NCBI GenBank assembly: GCA_964016875.1
Contig: OZ024724.1
Location: 26,139,962-26,203,961 of the forward strand
DNA length: 64,000 nt
Direction: 5' to 3'
Source of the DNA: Fallopia convolvulus
Taxonomy: Eukaryota > Streptophyta > Magnoliopsida > Caryophyllales > Polygonaceae
The notes under the pieces are model-generated. The model did no database searches. It saw only the letters and a list, made by a program, of their open reading frames with translations, and was not told the origin of the DNA. A program made the translations under genes and the position numbers. Positions 10,592-21,518 of the stretch are shown one piece after another. Every line of letters begins with the position of its first letter. Position 1 is the stretch's first letter.

Positions 10592-12463
10592 GTAAGCTAA
10601 GGTAAGTTCGTCGGGCTAATGACGTTAAAAGTAGCGCTTACGGGAGGCAACCCGCTTTTAGTTTTTGTTTAAGTTTTTGCTTTCTTAGATCTTTTTGTTA
10701 GCTTTCTTTTGACTTGTTTTTAGGTTAGGTTAGTGTAGTAGGATAGAAGTTTTTTTTTAGTGACTCAGGTACAAAAAGAAGAAGTGCTATAATCAAAGAC
10801 AATCGGTGTACAAACACGCAAGCTCGGTAACGACCCCTTAAGGTCGGTACCGACCCTCTACAGGAATCCGAGAAAAATTCATACTCCTCAAGTGATCAAA
10901 TGGTCTCCAATAGCTTCAGTTTTATTTTGTGAGTTCCCTTTTCCTTATTCTCTTTATTTTTTCTGTCTTTGCTTTAAACAGTGAGGACACTATTTGGTTT
11001 AAGTATGGGGTATGGGAAAAGGAAACTCAATTTTGTGTCAGTTTTTTATTTTTTTGTTTTTTGTTTTTAGGATTGATAATATTCCACTTAGATGTCCTAT
11101 GATATGCTTTAACTTGCTTGATCATGTAATTCCATAGCATGTTTGGAGAGCTTTGCCTGAATCATGTTAAAAATTATTTTATGTGGATATTTAGCATGTG
11201 ATAAAATTGAGCACATATGATCTGAGGTAGAAGTGACTTGAATCCAACAAAAATCTACCTTGTGAGTTATTTTTGGCCTTATAGGGAGAACATCAAAAAT
11301 CCCTCTTCTTTTTTGTGTGATTTACTCTCTTTATGCATATTATCTCTTGTCATTGCATGGTTATCTATTACTTGAGACCTATATGAGATATTAGTTCATT
11401 GCATGTAAGTCATATGATGGAGAACTTATTTTCATAAGCCCTATTAATCCTTATCCACCCTTATCATTATCCTCTTTTTGAAGCCAAGTTGAGCCTTAAA
11501 ACCTTTTATTTTTAGCTCCACAAAATTATTCCCTAGCCGAGATAAGCTTGACCCTATCCGGGGATTAGGACTTAGTGTTGGTTATGGTGATGGTTTTGTT
11601 GAGTGAGATGTTTTGGTTCAAGTGTGGATAATTTGGGTTGGGTAAAGTGATAGTATCTTGCAGTTTGTTATGTAAAAGGAGTTTGGTTCCCTGAATGCAC
11701 TTGCTATAAAGTTAAAAGAAAGAGAAGAAAAATCAGAACTCGTTACCGACTCTGCAGGTTCGGTACCGAACCTCCCACAGAAAAAATAATGAAAATCAGA
11801 AAGGGAGGAAGAAAAAGAAAAAAAAGAGTGAATAATGTATAATGTGCATGAGCCAAAATTTCCTTGTTCTTTTGTAAGCAAGATTAGTTGGGATATTTAA
11901 AGGGGTTGAATAAATGAGTGTGCATAAAGAAGAGTAAGTTTGGTAATTTTTATGAGAGTTTTGGAGATGTGAGTTTTTAGGAGTCTTTGATTCCCGGATA
12001 TTATTAGCACCACATGACCAAAATATTTCCAGGCCTATTTGTCTTTACCAAGCCCCATTACAACCCGGCCGAATAGAAGCTTCTATGAAGTTTTTCATTG
12101 AGCCTAAGTTCTCTTGATGATTTTTATATGTTTTGACATCTCTGGTGGAGAGTTTGGTGATATAAGTAACAATGACTATGTTGATTTTTGCATATTGGAT
12201 TGAGTTGAGAGTTGTTATTATAAGCCCAAACACTTGAGAGTTGAGAGAAACACATCATCCCTTGTGAGGTTGGATTTTTAGTTGCTTTTGCTTGAGGTTG
12301 CTTATATATGTGTGATGATATTAGATTCGCTTGTCTATCTATTTCTACTTGTGCTTATGATGTTGTTTTTTGATAAGGGCATTGACTTGATATATGTGTT
12401 GATGGTTTTGGTTGATGTCTTGTTTATTGCTTGAGGACAAGCAAGTCTAAGTATGGGGTATTT
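10592..12463 (+). other. 3' region of element A
   Basis: This 1.87-kb stretch has no domain-bearing frame. Palindromic cassettes lie at 10821-10858 and 11738-11774. The end carries a hairpin TTGCTTGAGGACAAGCAA (12427-12444) and a polypurine-like AAGTATGGGGTATTT (12449-12463) abutting the LTR. The pol region appears to have been deleted and replaced by, or reduced to, this sequence. Confidence 0.65.
12427..12463 (+). promoter_or_regulatory. Stem-loop and polypurine tract of element A
   Basis: A 7-bp perfect stem with an AGGA loop precedes AAGTATGGGGTATTT, which directly abuts LTR2. The pair matches that of element B at 14586-14624 in sequence and spacing. Confidence 0.75.
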
Positions 12464-13797
12464 TGATGTCCGCCTTTTTAGTCATGTTTTTAGGGTGTGT
12501 TTTTGTGTCTTTTGAGTCTTTTTCTTTAGTTTTGTGTTTTGTTTTGAGTCGTTTGTGTAGATTTTCGTATTTTCTTAAGATATGGAGTCTACATAAGCTT
12601 TGGTGGTGTTTTGTAGGTTTTTAGAAGCTTTTTGGAGCATATTCTAAAGAAAGGAGTAAAGACGGTGAAGATAGCACTCAAGAATGAAGAGAAGATGAAG
12701 ATTAAGCGCTCAAGTAAAGTTATTGAAGATCAAGTTTGAGCTTGGAAAGAGATAGATAAATTCGTTACAAGAACATAGGAAAAAGAATCGAGTCAAACGG
12801 AGTTGTAACGAATCTTCTACGCAAGTTTTACTCAAGGCTCGTTAACGACCATGTCAAGGTCGTTAACGAGGCAGCGAGAGCAGCAGAGATCCGAGTCGGT
12901 GCTATTTATGGGCTTCTATCTTGTTTCCTTTTTTATGTTATTAGATAGATAGAAGGGGTATATCTTATTAGAAGATTTATTTCCTTATAGTTAGATTTAA
13001 GATAGATTTATTTCCTTATAGATAGATTTAAGATAGAATAGTTTCTCTATAAATACTCTTGTCTACCCTTTTTTATTCTCTACACAATCAATGGCCTTGG
13101 AGGGCAAGTAAGAGGAGGAGGAGGAGAGAAGAGAGAGGGGCGAGAGGACGAGTAGAGAAGATAGCTTGGAGAACAAGTTTTGTTTTGAATTCAAGTTGTA
13201 AGCTTTCTTTTTAATTTAATTTAGATGTTTTTAATTATTATCCTTTGTGAGTAGTCTCTCTTTCTAAGGTTGGGGTTGAACCCAACAATGGTTGTGCATG
13301 CTTGTTTATGATCATGTCTTGATTGTTTTTATTGCATGAATCTATTCTCTTGCTCTTAATCCTTGAAACGAACGTTGAAAGGAATTTCTCATTCATAGTT
13401 GAAGCGAAGGCGAGACTTTGAATCAGAATAGTCAAATTAGGGTTTTGAAGCGAAAGCAGATCTATCCTAGTTGAAGTAGAAGAGATAGATAGTAAGTTTA
13501 TTAATTGAACGAAAGTTAGTTGATTTACTTGCTTAGGTTGACGAAAGTTGACAACTTTATGTGATAAAAGCATGATCTATGTGTTTCATGAGTGTTAGCA
13601 TTGCATGATTGTTGTTGTGGAAATACCCTAAACCTTAGAATTCCTCTTTCCTTGCTAAAAACCCTACCTTTATTGATTGCTTGCGTGAGAAGTAACAAAA
13701 CTTGATACTGACTATCTCCTGTGGACGAACCTGACTCTGCTATACTCAGCGGGGTCTTGATTATAAATTTATTTGTTGTCAAGAAACACTCTCAACA
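12464..13797 (+). repeat. 3' LTR of element A
   Basis: This copy has the same length as the 5' LTR and differs by scattered substitutions, mostly transitions. One change (C to A at about 12851) lies in the loop between the two palindromic arms at 12838-12870 and leaves both arms intact. Confidence 0.93.
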
Positions 13798-14585
13798 GTA
13801 GCTAATCTAACAAAACCCTAGAATAATTCTGATTCAATTAAGCACAGGGTATAAAACCTATTCAAGTTGATGAGAATCAATCAAACCTCACAATAGTATG
13901 CAATCTGTGATTTCAATAACTAGTCAAACACAAGAGAAATTAGCAATGCATAATTAAAATAAAATCAAACTTACATGAGGTTCAAAGATTGCTCCTTTGA
14001 GAAAACTCTCTCCAAAGAAACCCTAGCCTCCAAAGTTGATCAAAAGTTCTCTAAAAATAAACTAACATAAAGTATTTATATGTCTCTAAAAATATCTCTC
14101 AAACTCTATCTTAAACACATATACTCGGAAATTATAAGCCCATAAAATCAAACACCAAAGCCCAAAAACCAAATCTCGGCCCAAACTCTTGTCCGTGAAA
14201 AAACCCAGATTGCGCGGCATCGGCCTGCATTGCGCGGCCGCGCATTTTCCTCCCCGCGCAATTGGCACTCAGATGGGATTGCGCAGGCTGCTACGCGGCT
14301 TCGATCTCGAGCACTTGGCTCTTGGCTTGGCTCGGTTCTTTCTTGTCTTAGCTTGTCTCCTGGCATGTCCTAGCTTCCTTAGCTTGCTTGACTCGTCCAC
14401 CACCACCATGCTCCATCTGCACTCGACCCGTTGTTGCTCCTGAACCTAAAAACCTGTAAAACCGAGCAAACCAGCGCATAATACCCGACCACACAAAAAT
14501 CTAAAAACTACATAAAAGCTAACCAAAACCTAACCAAAACATATATAAAACATGCATCTAAACTACTCCTATATGCAAGCTATCA
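13798..14585 (-). repeat. 3' LTR of element B, right part
   Basis: The LTR resumes after element A with the duplicated GTAGC (13798-13802). Together with the left piece it gives 1389 bp. The outer end is TGATAGCTTGCATATAGG on the minus strand, directly after the polypurine tract. A palindromic GCGCGGCCGCGC cassette lies at 14208-14299. The last 164 bp (14422-14585) have no counterpart in the right LTR. Confidence 0.85.
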
Positions 14586-14624
14586 AATTCCCCCATGCTT
14601 AACCCTTGCTTGTCCTCAAGCAAG
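14586..14624 (-). promoter_or_regulatory. Polypurine tract and stem-loop of element B
   Basis: On the minus strand TTAAGCATGGGGGAATT abuts the 3' LTR (14602-14586) and is the plus-strand primer. Just upstream, 14624-14605 reads CTTGCTTGAGGACAAGCAAG, an 8-bp perfect stem with a 4-nt loop. Element A carries the same hairpin at the same place, so it is a conserved feature rather than chance. Confidence 0.75.
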
Positions 14625-16044
14625 TCATAAATCCAATCACACCATAGAAATGCAAACTTACATCCATCTCAAGTCAAACAAACATTTCACATATAATTAA
14701 AAACTCAACCAAGACTTCTCAGCATGCATTATGGTAAGCAACAAGTAAAGACCATTCATTCATCCTAGACCTCACCAAGGAAATTGTGTTTTGCACTCAA
14801 CACTCAAGTGTATAAAGGGTATGTGTTTCACTCAAAATTAACCATGAAAACTAGACTACCATATGCTTGCATTAGAGTTCTAAATCTCCACCGATGGGGA
14901 TCAAATACATAACAAAAATCATGAGGTCTTTTTCCGGCTTATAATGGGGCCAAGGTAAAGAGAAATTTGGAAGGGATAATATTTGGCATATGGTGCTAAA
15001 TCTGGGATAAAGAACTAATCCTAAACCCAAACTTTACACTTTCTTCTCAACTTCCTCCAAACTTCTTTTACCAACTCATTACAATTACATTAAAGCACTT
15101 TGCTTCTTCTCTTTTTTTTTTTCTTTTGCCTCTTTTCAACTCTTTCTTGCTTTGCTTAATGAAGACTAACAACATTTAAACACTTTTTTTTTTCTTTTCG
15201 CTTATTTTGCAACAAACTTCATCTTCATTTTTTTTCAACTTTGAACACAAGATTTTATTTCCTCTTTTTCTCCTACTTTTTCTCCAACTCCCCCATACTT
15301 ATACATAACTCACACAATACAACCAAAACCTAAAGTCCTAAATCCCGGATTATGGGTCAAACTTATTCGGCTATGGATCATTTTGTGGAGCAAATAAAAA
15401 TAGGCTTAAGGCTCAAATAAGTGGGGTGTCAAAAACATGGATCTTGTAGGGTAGGAATGGAAATAATAGGCTAATAAGAAACATTGCCTCAATCACTTTA
15501 ATGTCATGCATTCAATCATATAAAGCAGCCTCAAAATAGAGTATTAACGCAAGTTCTAGAGCTAGATAATCATGCTGATACACTCAAGAATGTAGAGAAC
15601 AATAATATCATGAAAGGCCAAAAATTAAATCTCACAAGGCTAATTGTTTCGTCTAGAACTTCAGAATGAATCTAAAACTCAAGCTAAATACATGTTCCAT
15701 CCTATAATCAAGTCATTTAATCAATGACCATGGTTATATCATATCAACTTTAGTAAATCATGCAAATCATGGGTTAGAACTCATACTTAACTTAGAAACA
15801 CAAGAGGTATCAAACAATGGGGAAATAAGAACCTAAATGCAATATTTTTGTATTTTTCAAATTTTTTCTAAATTTTTTTTTCATTTTTCAGAATTTTAAT
15901 CAATGCATGCAAAAATTTTTAAACATGACCTAAACTAATGCAACTATATGCAATGCAAAAATAATTCCCTTCCCCCATGCTTAAAACATACTTTGTCTCC
16001 AAAGTATAGTAAAAAAGTAAAGGAAAGAGAAAAACTTACAGAAC
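14625..16044 (-). other. 3' non-coding region of element B
   Basis: This 1.4-kb stretch between the ORF-1-like gene and the polypurine tract is AT-rich, with T-rich runs at 15108-15250 and 15845-15900 on the plus strand. I see no open frame with a domain. Long non-coding 3' regions are usual in Athila elements. Confidence 0.6.
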
Positions 16045-17659
16045 CTAGTTGTTTGGCGGGTAATAGGGCGGAAAATCCTGTGGTGGCGGTGGCTGGTACT
16101 CCGGATGAACCTCTGGCTGCGGTGGATAGTACGGTGGAATCTCCTGAGCTGGTGGTGGCTGGTATGGTGGGAACTGAAGATACGGTGGATCTGGAAAGGC
16201 GTATTGCGGATAAGACTGATGAGGAGGATAACCCGCTGAACTCCAGCCATCCAATCTAGTGTTGAGCAATCTGAACTGCTCATCCTGGCGGGCCTGAAAA
16301 GCAGCAAGCTACTGATCCTGATGAGTCTGATATGATGTGAACCTCTGATCCACATAACCTCGCATGTTCTGGAAGCCCTGATCGATGTGAGATGTCATAC
16401 TATTGTAGCGTTGCGTGTTGTCCAGCTGCATCTGTCTCATCATCTCCATCATCTGGCTGTACTGCGTATCAGAATACTGATGATCACCTCCAGCAGGTAC
16501 AGATTGTCGCTGCTGGGTATCCTCCTCAGACTCCTCCTCCTCCTCTGTGTCTACAGCTTCAGCAGACTCTTCCTCTTCATCTTCTTCTTCTTCCTCGTCC
16601 ATTTCCTCCTCTTCAGACTCCTCAACAATAATAGGGGCCTTATTTTTACCCCTAACTAGGCCTCTGACAGTAATCACATCCAAATCTCCATCACGGGCTT
16701 CAATGTACCAATTAGCTGGGCTGTTTCCAATCTTGACTCGACTCCCATCAGGAAGCTTCATTACTCGCCCAGAATCCCCAAGCACCCAATAGTAGGATTT
16801 CCTGTAGAAATATAGGACACCCATCTTCTTAAGCATAGTGAAGTTGATTGCCACCGGTGGGATGTCAACCTATAACCTGCTCAGATCAACGCTAAAGTGC
16901 TTGGCCAGATGGGACACAATCCCACCAATACAGATAGCTCCTCCACCCTTGTTTGCAACATGGTACATATGATTCATCAACATGGCACCCAAACTCATCC
17001 TTTTTTTCTTTCAAACAAGCAGCCAATACAGCCACATCTTTCTTTGGGCAATTGTTTCCACCTTCACCCCGTCCATTCATGCTACCAGAAATAAATCGTT
17101 GAAAAACTTTGATTGCGGGATGAGTGATGGGGGAAGCCTTTTCTTGGGTTGGGTTATAAGTTTTTCTCCCTGTTATGGCTCTCCAGAAATGTCTACCAGC
17201 CCATGTAGCACCAGTTTCAGTAAGCACGACATCATTGTCATAAATATGAAGGAACCCAAATGCCCGGTTGACCTCTTTCAAGGTCATCTTCCTCCTGACA
17301 CCTCCGAGCCAGAACTTAATCTCCCCTTCTCCTCTGAAATCAATGGACAAGGTACTCAGAAACTCCAGTGTTAACCCCTTGTAAGTTTCTTCACACAGCT
17401 TCAAAAACTCGCCCATTCGTAGAGGTGCCCCTATCTCATTCAACAAATGAGCAATCCCGATCTCATTCATCAGGTTCCAGTCAATGAACCTGGTTGCTGT
17501 CCATTTCCTATCCTTCAGAAGCTCAAATCGGATCACATGATTGTTCTTTGCCAAACTGATCCCAAAAGTTTCTTGGGTATTTTCTCCCACCACAGCAGGG
17601 GGAGCATAAGCGGCTCGGGATGATGATGCAGTATCTCTTCTACTTCTTTTCGGAGCCAT
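16045..17659 (-). pseudogene. ATHILA ORF-1-like gene of element B
   Basis: This third gene lies between integrase and the 3' LTR, where env-like genes sit in Athila elements. ATG 17659 opens 255 codons (to 16892); the part around residues 50-150 resembles the plant ATHILA ORF-1 family, including a TLEFLSTL block and an RKMTLKEVNRAFGF block. A frameshift near 16930 and a TAG near 16872 lead into 16854-16309, which ends in an acidic run of Glu/Asp (about 16540-16630) and a Met/Gln-rich coiled-coil-like stretch. After a stop at about 16308 the frame finishes with a Pro/Tyr-rich tail of PPY repeats (16269-16045). No membrane segment or signal peptide is visible. The function of the family is unknown to me. 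Confidence 0.65.
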
Positions 17660-18612
17660 TTATATCAAAAATTTACAGAAACCTGCACAACACCACAAAC
17701 GGACCAAGCAAACACAATTTTTGTTGTCCCGGCAAGGACAACCACAGCAATATTTCAGAAATAATCGCTCAATCACTCACTTCCCCCACTACCTAGAACA
17801 ATTTAATCAAAATTTTAATTAAATTTTAATCAAATTTTAGGTGAATTTCGGATTTTTGCAAAAAGCTCAAATAAAACACGAATCTAGGCTAGAATCATGC
17901 AATAAACGAACTTTTGTGAAGAACTTAAGCCTAAATCCGAGCCTAAAGGGGTCAAATTCGGGTTTTTCTAGCCAAACCTAGATCTAGATTCAACTAAATA
18001 AAAACCGAAATTGAGTGGAGATTTGAGAAACTTACTTGAATCCTTGTTGATTTTGAAGTTGTTGGCTCGATTTGGGGTTGAAATCCGTCTTTGAGAGCAT
18101 GAGAGGAGCTTGAGACCTTGCCTTCAATGGAGGATGGAGGGAGGTTGAAGAGGGAGGTTGCACGAATGGGGAAGGGTGGAAAGAAAACATCAGGTTTTAA
18201 TTAAAAGGGTTTCCCGAAAACTGGTCGATTGCGCGGTTTGGCGCTGAATTGCGCGGTCGGGCAATGGCGAAGCCGCGCAATTGCCTCCCAGTTGGGATTG
18301 CGCGGCTTTGGGCCTCTGGATTTCGCGGCCGCGCTTTTAGCAGCCCAAGCCGCGCAATTCCAACTGAGTTGGCATAGCTCGGCTTGGCTACAGATTGCTT
18401 GACCACGCAATTTTTGTCCCTCTTCCGAGTATTTCTGTACTTCATGGCTTGCCGAGTTTATCTAAAATTTGAGGATTATTTCTACCTAAACTAACTAATA
18501 AAAACAAAATTTGTAAAACAGAAAGCAAAAATCAAAGCAAAATTATCCTAAAACATGGGTTGCCTCCCAAGAAGCGCTTGTTTAACGTCATTAGCTTGAC
18601 GTAAAAAGGATA
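17660..18612 (-). other. Integrase to ORF-1 spacer of element B
   Basis: The spacer has no domain-bearing frame. Its main content is a GC-rich block of GCGCGG palindromic cassettes at 18227-18373 in otherwise AT-rich DNA. The block lies some 570 bp upstream of the ORF-1-like start, where a promoter or splice acceptor for that gene could be expected; no direct evidence is visible. Confidence 0.5.
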
Positions 18613-19554
18613 TCAAGGCTCTTGTTTCGGCTCTTGTAGAGCCGTTTCTTCTATGATGGCGCTGTTGAATCCTTCAAAGTATGGCTTCAGTCTCTGACCA
18701 TTAACTTTAGACTGGGCACGAGTAGTACTGTCATAAATGTCCACATCACCGTGTGGATACACACGAGCAACCACATAAGGACCCATCCATCGGGATCTCA
18801 GCTTCCCATGGAATAGCTTCAGGCGAGAATGAAATAAGAGGACTTTGTCACCCACTTTGAAACTTTTTCTCCAAACATGCTTGTCATGCTAGGCTTTTGT
18901 CTTTTCCTTATAGATCGATGCATTATCATAAGACTCAAGCCTAATCTCCTCCAATTCTTGGAGTTGAAGTTTTCTGAATTCGCCGACCTCATTTAACTGC
19001 ATGTTGCACTTCTTTACCGCCCAGTATGCCTTGTGTTGAATTTCCACCGGTAGATGACATGCTTTGCCAAACACCAAACGGAATGGTGACATCCCAATTG
19101 GTGTTTTATAAGTAGTCCTATAGGCCCATAGTGCATCATCCAACCTAACGCTCCAGTCCTTTTTGTTGGGTGCCACAGTTTTCTCTAGAATAGACTTGAT
19201 TTCTCTGTTGGACACCTCGGCTTGGCCATTCGTCTGAGCATGGTATGTTGTAGAAACCCTGTGTGTGACATGATATTTTTTTAACAATGCACTCACCATC
19301 TTGTTACAGAAGTGGGATCCCTTATCACTAACTAAAGCTCTAGGGACTCCAAATCTAGTAAAGATGTTGGTCTTCAAGAAATCTGTCACCACTTTAGAGT
19401 CGTCAGTCCTGGTGGCCTTCGCTTCCACCCATTTGGAAACGTAGTCCACCGCAAGTAAGATATAATAGTTCCCAAAAGAGTTGGGAAATGGACCCATAAA
19501 GTCAATGCCCCAAACATCAAAAATTTCACAAAAAATCATAGGAGATTGAGGCAT
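18613..19554 (-). pseudogene. Element B integrase core and C-terminal domain
   Basis: The D-D-E core is complete: WGIDFMGPF gives the first Asp, SDKGSHFCN the second, and the Glu follows in the QAEVSNREIK block. The core is followed by the ALWAYRTTYKTPIG and FRLVFGKACHLPVE motifs usual for plant gypsy integrases. A TAG stop at 18886-18888 sits where relatives have Trp. The GPY-type C-terminal domain (RWMGPYVV) continues in frame at 18855-18613. Integrase inserts the cDNA into the genome. Confidence 0.88.
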
Positions 19555-19563
19555 CTCATTCTT

Positions 19564-20475
19564 TTAGGACATATTATCAACCCTTTGACATCGGTCACAT
19601 GATTTACAAAAAACATGAGCATCCCTAAAAATGCTTGGCCAGTAAAATCTCGCATCCAATACCTTCCTAGCAGTTTTGTTAGAACTAAAATGACCCCCAC
19701 ATGCATAATTATGACAGAAAGTTAAGATAGAAGTTACCTCATTATCCGGGATACATCGTCGGATTACCTGATCAGCGCAGTGTTTCCACAAATATGGATC
19801 ATCCCAGATGTAGTATCTTGCTTCACTTCTTAACTTATCCTTCTGAGCTTTTGTAAAAGTTGGTGGGAATTCACCTGTAACCAGGAAATTAACCAAGTGT
19901 GCATACCAAGGTTTTACAACCTTAATAGCAAACAAAGTATCATCTGGAAATTCCTCCTGAATGGGTGAACTTGCTGGCCTCTTCTGTTCTTCCATCACCA
20001 GACGACTCAAATGATCAGCAACTACATTCTCAGCTCCCTTTTTGTCTTTTATCTCAATGTTGAATTCACTCAACAATAAGATCCACCTGATTAACGTGGG
20101 CTTGGCCTCCTTTTTTGTTAACAAATAGCGGAGTGCTGCATGATCTGTATAAACAATCACTCTTGTTCCCAGCAAGTAAGAGCGAAATTTCTCCAATGCA
20201 AACACAACTGCTAGGAGCTCCTTTTCTGTGATGTAGTAGTTCCTTTGAGCCTCATTTAATGTCATAGAGGCATAGTGAATCACATGAGACGCCTTGCCCT
20301 TCTTTTGCCCCAAAACAGTCCCCACTGCATAATCATTGGCATCACACATGATCTCAAAAGGGAGAGACCAATCTGGGGCTTGAATAATGGGAGTTGTGGC
20401 GAGGCGGAGTTTTAGCTCATCAAATGCCGTCTTGAAAGCATCACCAAACTCAAATTCTGCTTCCTTCTTCAACAA
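19564..20475 (-). pseudogene. Element B RNase H and integrase zinc-binding domain
   Basis: The N-terminal two-thirds is a gypsy RNase H: the DANDYAVG, EKELLAVVFALEKFRSYL and YTDHAALRYLL blocks carry the acidic catalytic residues. The end of the domain is marked by ADHLSRL. The C-terminal third is the integrase HHCC zinc-binding domain (C-H-N-Y-A-C-G-G-H then CKSCDRCQR). The segment ends at an in-frame TAG (19561-19563), and the same frame continues in the integrase core. It is joined to RT by a frameshift. Confidence 0.88.
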
Positions 20476-20555
20476 CTCACATAAGGGTGAGGCAATTTTT
20501 GAGAGGTCTTTGATAAACCTGCGGTAAAACCCTGCATGGCCTAAAAAGAACGAAC

Positions 20556-21518
20556 TTCACGCACATTAGTAGGATAAGGTAAAGATTGAATTACTTCAAT
20601 CTTAGCCTTATTGACCTCAATACCCTTAAAAGACACTACATGGCCTAATACTATGCCTTGTTCTACCATAAAATGACACTTTTCAGAATTGAGAACAAGA
20701 TTAGTATCTTCATATCATTTAAGTACTAGTGCCAAATGAGTCAAGCATGAATCAAAGTCATCCCCATGGACTGTAAAATCATCCATAAATACCTCAATAA
20801 ATTTCTCTATGTACTCAGAAAAGATACTAACCATACACCGTTGGAATGTAGCTGGGGCATTGCACAGTCCAAAAGGCATCATTCGGTATGCAAAGGTGCC
20901 AAAAGGACAAGTGAATGTTGTCTTTTCCTGATCCTCTGGTGCTATGGCTACCTGAAAATATCCAGAATATCCATCCAAGAAACAATAGAATGAACGACCG
21001 GCAAGTCGTTCCAACATCTGGTCAATAAAAGGTAATGGGAAATGGTCCTTCCTGGTTACCGCATTCAGCTTGCGATAATCAATACACACCCGCCACCCGG
21101 TCTGGACTCTGGTGGGAATGAGATCACCCTTGTGATTCTCAACCACTGTGATACCACCCTTTTTAGGGACAACCTGAGTTGGTCTGACCCATTTGCTATC
21201 AGAAATAGGAAAGATCATACCTGCCTGAAGGAGCTTCAGCACCTCCTTCTTCACCACCTCCATCATCGGGGGATTCAGTCTTCTTTGGGGCTGTCTAGAC
21301 GGTGTAGCTCCATCTTCTAATAGAATCTGATGCATACATGTTGAGGGACTAATCCCTTTAATGTCTGCAATGGTCCATCTTATGGCCGTCTTGTGCTCCC
21401 TCAGAACTGCCACTAATCTTCCTTCTTGCTCATTGCTAAGCTTGTTGGATATAATTACTGGCAAAGTGTCCCCTTCACCTAAGAAAGCATACTTGAGATG
21501 ATCTGGAAGTTGCTTCAA
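20556..21518 (-). pseudogene. Element B reverse transcriptase
   Basis: The open frame 21518-20715 contains the RT domain. Visible motifs are RRLNPPM, a PISDSKWVRP block, GWRVCIDYRKLN, FPLPFIDQMLERL, the LDGYSGYFQ block, MPFGLCNAPATFQRCM and the catalytic FMDD box. These are diagnostic of Ty3/gypsy, and the wording is Athila-like. A TGA stop follows the FMDD box region at 20712-20714. The frame continues to a frameshift near 20550. The enzyme copies element RNA to DNA in cytoplasmic particles; this copy is inactive because of the stop and shifts. Confidence 0.9.

Larger units (their letters stand above)
6925..13797 (+). mobile_element. Element A: non-autonomous Athila-related LTR retrotransposon
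   Basis: The element has two 1334-bp LTRs (6925-8258 and 12464-13797) with TG...CA ends. A perfect 5-bp target duplication, GTAGC, lies at 6920-6924 and 13798-13802, inside the left LTR of element B; the empty site is visible in B's other LTR near 24870. I count about 16 point differences and no indels between the LTRs, so it is young. The internal region holds a tRNA-Asp primer site, one long open frame (gag tail plus protease) and a 1.9-kb 3' region. RT, RNase H and integrase are absent, so movement would need enzymes from a relative. Confidence 0.95.

Noticed and set aside
7299..12870. Possibility that the repeated palindromes are a CRISPR array
   Set aside because: The sequence is a plant nuclear genome, spacing is irregular, units occur inside coding sequence, and no cas genes are near.
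16387..16792. Plus-strand Ser/Leu-rich frames
   Set aside because: Mirror of the acidic run in the ORF-1-like gene.
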